NCBI GenBank assembly: GCA_937919795.1
Contig: CALFOA010000162.1
Coordinates: 1-10,297, forward strand
Direction: 5' to 3'
Source: an uncultured Neisseria sp.
GTDB taxonomy: Bacteria; Pseudomonadota; Gammaproteobacteria; Burkholderiales; Neisseriaceae
DNA: 10,297 nucleotides
This document shows, in pieces, positions 6,701 through 10,297 of the stretch. The notes under the pieces were generated by a model. It did not search any database. It was given only the letters and a program-made list of their open reading frames with translations, and had not been told where the DNA came from. Position 1 is the stretch's first letter; the number at the start of each line of letters is the position of its first letter. The position numbers and the translations under genes are program-made.

Positions 6701-7937
6701 GCGTTATCGCCAAGATTTGGGCGACCAATTGCGTATTTTCGATAACGATGCATTCGACCGTATCGAGCGCATGATTGTCGGCCAAACCGCCAATGGCGGC
6801 CCGTTGAAGTTGGCTAAAGGCAGCGAAGTAACCAGCAAATACTTGTCTTCTTTAGCCAGCAAACACGACTGGTTCGACATCCGCATGGCCGATGAAGGTT
6901 TGGCTAAGCAGTTGGAACTGATTAAAGGCAGTCTGCAAGATAAGCGTGAAGAAGCTGATGCGCTGTATGAAATCAAAAAGAAAAAAATGACCCAAGGCGA
7001 CGAATTGCAGCCGGGCGTACAAAAAATGGTGAAAGTATTCATCGCCATCAAACGTCGTCTGCAAGCCGGTGACAAAATGGCCGGTCGCCACGGTAACAAA
7101 GGTGTGGTATCGCGCATCCTGCCGGTGGAAGACATGCCGTACATGGCAGACGGCCGTACGGTCGATATCGTGCTGAACCCGTTGGGTGTACCGTCGCGTA
7201 TGAACATCGGTCAGATTTTGGAAGTGCATTTGGGCTGGGCGGCTAAAGGTATTGGCCAGCGCATCGACAATATGCTGGCCGAGCAGCGCAAAGTCGGCGA
7301 AATCCGCGAGTTCCTGAACCGTCTTTACAATGAAAGCGGCAAACAGGAAACGCTGGGTGAGTTCTCCGATGAGGAAATTCTGGCTTTGGCTGAGAATCTG
7401 AAACGCGGTGCGACTTTTGCTTCTCCGGTGTTTGACGGTGCCAAAGAGTCTGAAATCAAGGCGATGTTGGAGCTGGCTTACCCGAGTGATGACGCAGATG
7501 TGCAGAAACTAGGCTTTAACGACAGCAAAACCCAGATTACCCTGTACGACGGCCGTTCCGGCGAAGCGTTTGACCGCAAGGTTACTGTTGGCGTGATGCA
7601 CTATCTGAAACTGCACCATTTGGTAGATGAGAAAATGCACGCCCGTTCGACCGGTCCGTACTCGCTGGTGACCCAGCAGCCGTTGGGTGGTAAAGCCCAG
7701 TTCGGTGGCCAACGCTTCGGTGAGATGGAGGTTTGGGCACTGGAAGCTTACGGTGCCGCCTACACGCTGCAAGAGATGCTGACGGTGAAATCGGATGACG
7801 TCACCGGCCGTACCAAAATGTACGAAAACATCGTTAAAGGCGAACACAAAATCGATGCCGGTATGCCGGAATCTTTCAACGTATTGGTGAAAGAGATTCG
7901 TTCGCTGGGCTTGGATATCGACTTAGAACGTTATTAA
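3759..7937 (+). CDS. rpoB: DNA-directed RNA polymerase subunit beta
   Basis: RpoB is the beta subunit; with beta' it forms the RNA polymerase active centre and is the rifampicin target. From the ATG at 3759 it is 1392 residues, the length I recall for Neisseria (E. coli 1342). The rifampicin region is intact and sensitive-type: D543, H553 and S558 correspond to E. coli D516, H526 and S531, within [20 protein letters not shown]. The active-centre lysine lies in [12 protein letters not shown] (K1106, E. coli K1065), and KMHARSTG carries H1294 (E. coli H1237). The C-terminus has the conserved [20 protein letters not shown] and ends [11 protein letters not shown]. The proteobacterial insertion domains are present at about 235-355 and about 968-1085. 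It follows rplL by 208 nt and precedes rpoC by 122 nt. No frameshift or truncation is seen. Confidence 0.99.
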   Translation: MSYSFTEKKRIRKSFAKRKNVLEVPFLLATQLDSYAKFLQQQKPFDGRDDEGLQAAFSSIFPIVSHNGYARLEFVHYTLGEPLFDIPECQLRGITYAAPLRARIRLVILDKESSKPTIKEVRENEVYMGEIPLMTPSGSFVINGTERVIVSQLHRSPGVFFEHDRGKTHSSGKLLFSARIIPYRGSWLDFEFDPKDLLYFRIDRRRKMPVTILLKALGYNDERILETFYDKENFYLSKEGVETDLIAARLKGETARLDLVDKAGNVLVAAGKRITAKNIRDIEKAGLKRYNVDADSLIGKVLAKDVIAPDTGEVLAAANDEITEELLAQLDIQGIKEIQTLYINELDQGGYISATLRTDETADQQAARVAIYRMMRPGEPPTEEAVEMLFNRLFFSDDSYDLSRVGRMKFNTRTYEQKLSEGQQQSWYGRLLNETFAGAAEKGGFVLSVEDIVASIATLVELRNGHGEVDDIDHLGNRRVRSVGELAENQFRSGLSRVERAVKERLNQAESENLMPTDLINAKPVSAAIKEFFGSSQLSQFMDQTNPLSEITHKRRVSALGPGGLTRERAGFEVRDVHPTHYGRVCPIETPEGPNIGLINSLSVYARTNDYGFLETPYRRVEDGKVTDQIDYLSAIEEGRFVIAQANAELDDKGNLIDELVTCREKGETIMSTPDRVQYMDVATGQVVSVAASLIPFLEHDDANRALMGANMQRQAVPCLRAEKPLVGTGIERPVAVDSATAIVARRGGVVEYVDANRVVVRVHDDEAVAGEVGVDIYNLVKFTRSNQSTNINQRPAVKAGDVLQRGDLVADGASTDLGELALGQNMTIAFMPWNGYNYEDSILISERVAADDRYTSIHIEELNVVARDTKLGPEEITRDIPNLSERMQNRLDESGIVYIGAEVEAGDVLVGKVTPKGETQLTPEEKLLRAIFGEKASDVKDTSLRMPTGMSGTVIDVQVFTREGIQRDKRAQSIIDAELKRYRQDLGDQLRIFDNDAFDRIERMIVGQTANGGPLKLAKGSEVTSKYLSSLASKHDWFDIRMADEGLAKQLELIKGSLQDKREEADALYEIKKKKMTQGDELQPGVQKMVKVFIAIKRRLQAGDKMAGRHGNKGVVSRILPVEDMPYMADGRTVDIVLNPLGVPSRMNIGQILEVHLGWAAKGIGQRIDNMLAEQRKVGEIREFLNRLYNESGKQETLGEFSDEEILALAENLKRGATFASPVFDGAKESEIKAMLELAYPSDDADVQKLGFNDSKTQITLYDGRSGEAFDRKVTVGVMHYLKLHHLVDEKMHARSTGPYSLVTQQPLGGKAQFGGQRFGEMEVWALEAYGAAYTLQEMLTVKSDDVTGRTKMYENIVKGEHKIDAGMPESFNVLVKEIRSLGLDIDLERY
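5399..5408 (+). repeat. DUS core (10 of 12 bases) inside rpoB
   Basis: CCTGTCTGAA matches the last ten bases of the local uptake sequence. It lies in codons for Pro-Leu-Ser-Glu of the rifampicin region. The first two bases (CC rather than TG) differ, so uptake activity would be reduced or absent. The protein sequence is universally conserved here, so the match may be due only to codon choice. Confidence 0.4.
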
Positions 7938-7938
7938 C

Positions 7939-7994
7939 AACAGTTTTCAGACAGGCATATCAAATCAATATGCCTGTCTGAAAGAACAACTGTT
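7939..7994 (+). repeat. Perfect inverted DUS pair (hairpin) between rpoB and rpoC
   Basis: TTCAGACAGGCA (7946-7957, DUS on the - strand) and TGCCTGTCTGAA (7971-7982) are perfect inverted copies. The stem runs TTCAGACAGGCATAT (7946-7960)/ATATGCCTGTCTGAA (7968-7982) with a 7-nt loop. AACAGTT (7939-7945) and AACTGTT (7988-7994) add seven pairs below a 5-nt bulge. In Neisseria, inverted DUS pairs often serve as transcription terminators, but here no T run follows and rpoC must be transcribed through it. It begins directly after the rpoB stop codon. Confidence 0.9.
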
Positions 7995-8030
7995 TCTAAA
8001 CGCCCGAATACCATTGAAAACGCCTTAAAG

Positions 8031-8054
8031 AGGGTAGTTTTGTACCCTAAGGAG
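8031..8054 (+). promoter_or_regulatory. Hairpin abutting the rpoC ribosome binding site
   Basis: AGGGTA (8031-8036) and TACCCT (8043-8048) form a 6-bp stem with a GTTTTG loop. The next bases are AAGGAG (8049-8054), a strong ribosome binding site five bases before the rpoC ATG at 8060. The hairpin stops exactly at the site without covering it. It could keep the site single-stranded or affect initiation; no regulator is known to me. Confidence 0.55.
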
Positions 8055-8059
8055 CAAAA

Positions 8060-10297
8060 ATGAAAGCTTTGTTAGACCTGTTTAACCCCCTGCAATCAGC
8101 GGGTATGGAAGAAGAGTTTGACGCCATCAAAATCGGCATCGCTTCTCCCGAAACCATCCGGTCTTGGTCTTACGGCGAAGTGAAAAAGCCGGAAACCATC
8201 AACTATCGTACCTTCAAACCGGAACGCGACGGCTTGTTCTGTGCCAAAATCTTTGGCCCGGTGAAAGACTATGAATGTTTGTGCGGTAAGTACAAACGCC
8301 TGAAATTCAAAGGTGTCACCTGTGAAAAATGTGGCGTGGAAGTGACTTTGTCTAAAGTACGCCGCGAGCGCATGGGTCACATCGACCTGGCTGCCCCGGT
8401 TGCCCACATCTGGTTCTTGAAATCATTGCCATCTCGTTTGGGTATGGTATTGGATATGACTTTGCGCGACATTGAGCGTGTGTTGTATTTCGAAGCCTTC
8501 GTGGTGACTGATCCCGGCATGACCTCGCTGCAACGCCGCCAGTTGCTGACTGAAGAAGACTATTACGACAAACTGGACGAATATGGCGACGATTTCGATG
8601 CCAAAATGGGTGCCGAAGGTATCCGTGAGTTGTTGCGTAGCTTGAATGTAGAAGCCGAGGTTGAGGTTCTGCGCCAAGAACTCGAATCCACCAGCTCTGA
8701 TACCAAAATCAAAAAGATTGCTAAACGCCTGAAAGTCTTGGAAGCATTCCAACGCAGCGGTATGAAGCTGGAATGGATGATTATGGACGTGCTGCCGGTA
8801 TTGCCGCCGGATTTGCGTCCGTTGGTACCGCTGGATGGCGGCCGTTTTGCCACTTCCGATTTGAACGATCTGTACCGCCGCGTGATCAACCGTAACAACC
8901 GTTTGAAACGCCTGCTGGAACTGCACGCCCCCGACATCATCGTGCGCAATGAAAAACGTATGTTGCAAGAAGCGGTTGATTCGCTGTTGGACAACGGCCG
9001 TCGCGGTAAAGCGATGACCGGCGCCAACAAGCGTCCGCTGAAATCATTGGCCGACATGATTAAAGGTAAAGGCGGTCGTTTCCGTCAAAACCTGCTGGGT
9101 AAACGTGTGGACTACTCCGGCCGTTCGGTAATTACTGTAGGTCCTTACCTGCGTCTGCATCAGTGCGGTCTGCCGAAGAAAATGGCGCTGGAACTGTTCA
9201 AACCGTTTATTTTCCACAAGCTGGAAATCCAAGGTTTGGCTACTACCGTAAAAGCTGCTAAAAAATTGGTAGAGCAGGAAGTGCCGGAAGTTTGGGATAT
9301 CTTGGAAGAAGTGATCCGCGAACATCCGATCATGCTGAACCGTGCGCCGACCCTGCACCGTTTAGGTATTCAAGCGTTTGAGCCGATTTTGATTGAAGGT
9401 AAAGCCATTCAATTGCACCCGCTGGTTTGTGCAGCGTTCAACGCCGACTTCGACGGTGACCAAATGGCCGTACACGTGCCGTTGAGCCTGGAAGCGCAAA
9501 TGGAAGCGCGTACCCTGATGCTGGCTTCCAACAACGTATTGTCGCCCGCCAACGGTGAGCCGATTATCGTGCCGTCGCAGGATATCGTATTGGGCTTGTA
9601 CTACATGGCCCGCGACAAAATCAACGGCTTGGGCGAAGGCAGCCTGTTTACCGATGTGAAAGAAGTACACCGTGCTTATCACACTAAACAGGTAGAGCTG
9701 GGCACCAAAATCACCGTGCGCCTGCGCGAATGGGTGAAAAACGAAGAGGGTGAGTTTGAAGCGGTGGTAAACCGTTACGAAACCACCGTCGGCCGTGCAC
9801 TCCTGTCTGAAATCCTGCCTAAAGGCCTGCCGTTTGATTACATTAACCGCGTTTTGAAAAAGAAAGAAATTTCTAAGCTGATTAACGCTTCGTTCCGTTT
9901 GTGCGGCCTGCGTGATACCGTGATTTTTGCCGACCACCTGATGTATACCGGTTTTGCTTTAGCAGCCAAAGGCGGCATCTCGATTTGCGTGGACGATATG
10001 GAAGTGCCGCAAGAGAAGCCCGAATTGTTGGCAGCGGCTCAAGCCGAGGTGAAAGAAATCGAAAACCAATACCGTCAAGGTTTGGTGACCAATGGCGAGC
10101 GCTACAACAAGGTGGTGGATATTTGGGGTCGTACCGGTGATAAGATTGCCAAAGCGATGATGGATAACCTGTCCAGCCAGAAAGTGACTGACCGCGAAGG
10201 TAAGGAAGTGGATCAAGAGTCGTTCAACTCCATCTACATGATGGCCGACTCCGGCGCCCGTGGTTCGGCAGCGCAGATCAAACAGCTTTCCGGTATG
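8060..10297 (+). CDS. rpoC: DNA-directed RNA polymerase subunit beta' (N-terminal 746 residues, truncated by window end)
   Basis: RpoC is the beta' subunit, which carries the catalytic magnesium site. The reading frame is open from ATG 8060 to the last base of the window (746 complete codons), about half of a protein near 1400 residues. The N-terminal zinc finger has C73, C75, C88 and C91 (CLC and CEKC). The clamp, lid and rudder region covers about 255-330. Switch region 2 lies around 325-365 and includes [18 protein letters not shown]. The catalytic triad is in NADFDGD (461-467) with D463, D465 and D467, matching E. coli D460, D462 and D464. The window stops just after [16 protein letters not shown], before the bridge helix and trigger loop. 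Start choice is fixed by AAGGAG at 8049-8054 and the conserved [16 protein letters not shown]-terminus. Confidence 0.99.
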   Translation, partial: MKALLDLFNPLQSAGMEEEFDAIKIGIASPETIRSWSYGEVKKPETINYRTFKPERDGLFCAKIFGPVKDYECLCGKYKRLKFKGVTCEKCGVEVTLSKVRRERMGHIDLAAPVAHIWFLKSLPSRLGMVLDMTLRDIERVLYFEAFVVTDPGMTSLQRRQLLTEEDYYDKLDEYGDDFDAKMGAEGIRELLRSLNVEAEVEVLRQELESTSSDTKIKKIAKRLKVLEAFQRSGMKLEWMIMDVLPVLPPDLRPLVPLDGGRFATSDLNDLYRRVINRNNRLKRLLELHAPDIIVRNEKRMLQEAVDSLLDNGRRGKAMTGANKRPLKSLADMIKGKGGRFRQNLLGKRVDYSGRSVITVGPYLRLHQCGLPKKMALELFKPFIFHKLEIQGLATTVKAAKKLVEQEVPEVWDILEEVIREHPIMLNRAPTLHRLGIQAFEPILIEGKAIQLHPLVCAAFNADFDGDQMAVHVPLSLEAQMEARTLMLASNNVLSPANGEPIIVPSQDIVLGLYYMARDKINGLGEGSLFTDVKEVHRAYHTKQVELGTKITVRLREWVKNEEGEFEAVVNRYETTVGRALLSEILPKGLPFDYINRVLKKKEISKLINASFRLCGLRDTVIFADHLMYTGFALAAKGGISICVDDMEVPQEKPELLAAAQAEVKEIENQYRQGLVTNGERYNKVVDIWGRTGDKIAKAMMDNLSSQKVTDREGKEVDQESFNSIYMMADSGARGSAAQIKQLSGM
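9802..9811 (+). repeat. DUS core (10 of 12 bases) inside rpoC
   Basis: CCTGTCTGAA lies in codons for Leu-Leu-Ser-Glu. It is preceded by CT instead of TG, so it is an incomplete uptake sequence. Like the copy in rpoB it uses the codons CTG TCT GAA and may be fortuitous. Confidence 0.4.

Noticed and set aside
5235..6785. A long antisense open frame (516 codons) opposite rpoB
   Set aside because: It lies wholly within rpoB on the other strand, its translation is rich in His, Arg, Phe and Thr with no recognisable domain, and strong codon bias in rpoB readily creates such shadow frames.
1..10297. CRISPR array, toxin-antitoxin, defence, phage or other accessory system
   Set aside because: Every coding stretch belongs to a conserved translation, export or transcription gene in standard order, and no spaced direct repeats or foreign-looking genes are visible.

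Overview
The window is a conserved bacterial housekeeping locus: the 3' part of a tRNA-Trp gene, then secE-nusG, rplK-rplA, rplJ-rplL and rpoB-rpoC, all on the + strand. Protein sequences (L10, RpoB and RpoC read almost residue for residue like Neisseria), the tRNA-Trp/secE/nusG layout and a DNA uptake sequence (DUS) with an inner CTG core all point to the family Neisseriaceae (Betaproteobacteria). The DUS here is TGCCTGTCTGAA. It differs from the meningococcal/gonococcal ATGCCGTCTGAA and matches, from memory, the 'TG-wadDUS' dialect described for Neisseria wadsworthii and N. shayeganii. The organism is therefore probably one of that group or a close relative.

Layout. 1-53: tRNA-Trp (CCA anticodon), truncated at the window edge. 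61-92: strong intrinsic terminator. 113-1100: secE and nusG, 1 nt apart (protein export and transcription elongation). 1104-1143: intrinsic terminator. 1167-1195: clear sigma-70-type promoter, followed by a candidate L1-binding leader. 1259-2385: rplK and rplA, overlapping by one base. 2386-2616: a DUS dyad, a candidate promoter and a structured L10-type leader. 2617-3550: rplJ and rplL, the ribosomal stalk proteins. 3551-3758: an attenuator-like hairpin, a perfect 20-bp AT-rich inverted repeat and a DUS. 3759-7937: rpoB. 7938-8059: a perfect inverted DUS pair forming a hairpin, then a small hairpin abutting the rpoC ribosome binding site. 8060-10297: the first 746 codons of rpoC, which runs off the window.

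The genes couple ribosome and RNA polymerase synthesis. L11/L1 and L10/L12 form the two ribosomal stalks and are classically autoregulated by L1 and by the L10-L12 complex binding their own leaders. Partial termination after rplL lowers rpoBC expression relative to L12. No coding sequence is broken, horizontally acquired or unrecognised, and no gene-free stretch exceeds 300 bases. I see no undescribed protein system. The points worth a second look are all in the intergenic regions: uptake-sequence copies doubling as hairpins or promoter parts, and the long inverted repeat between rplL and rpoB.
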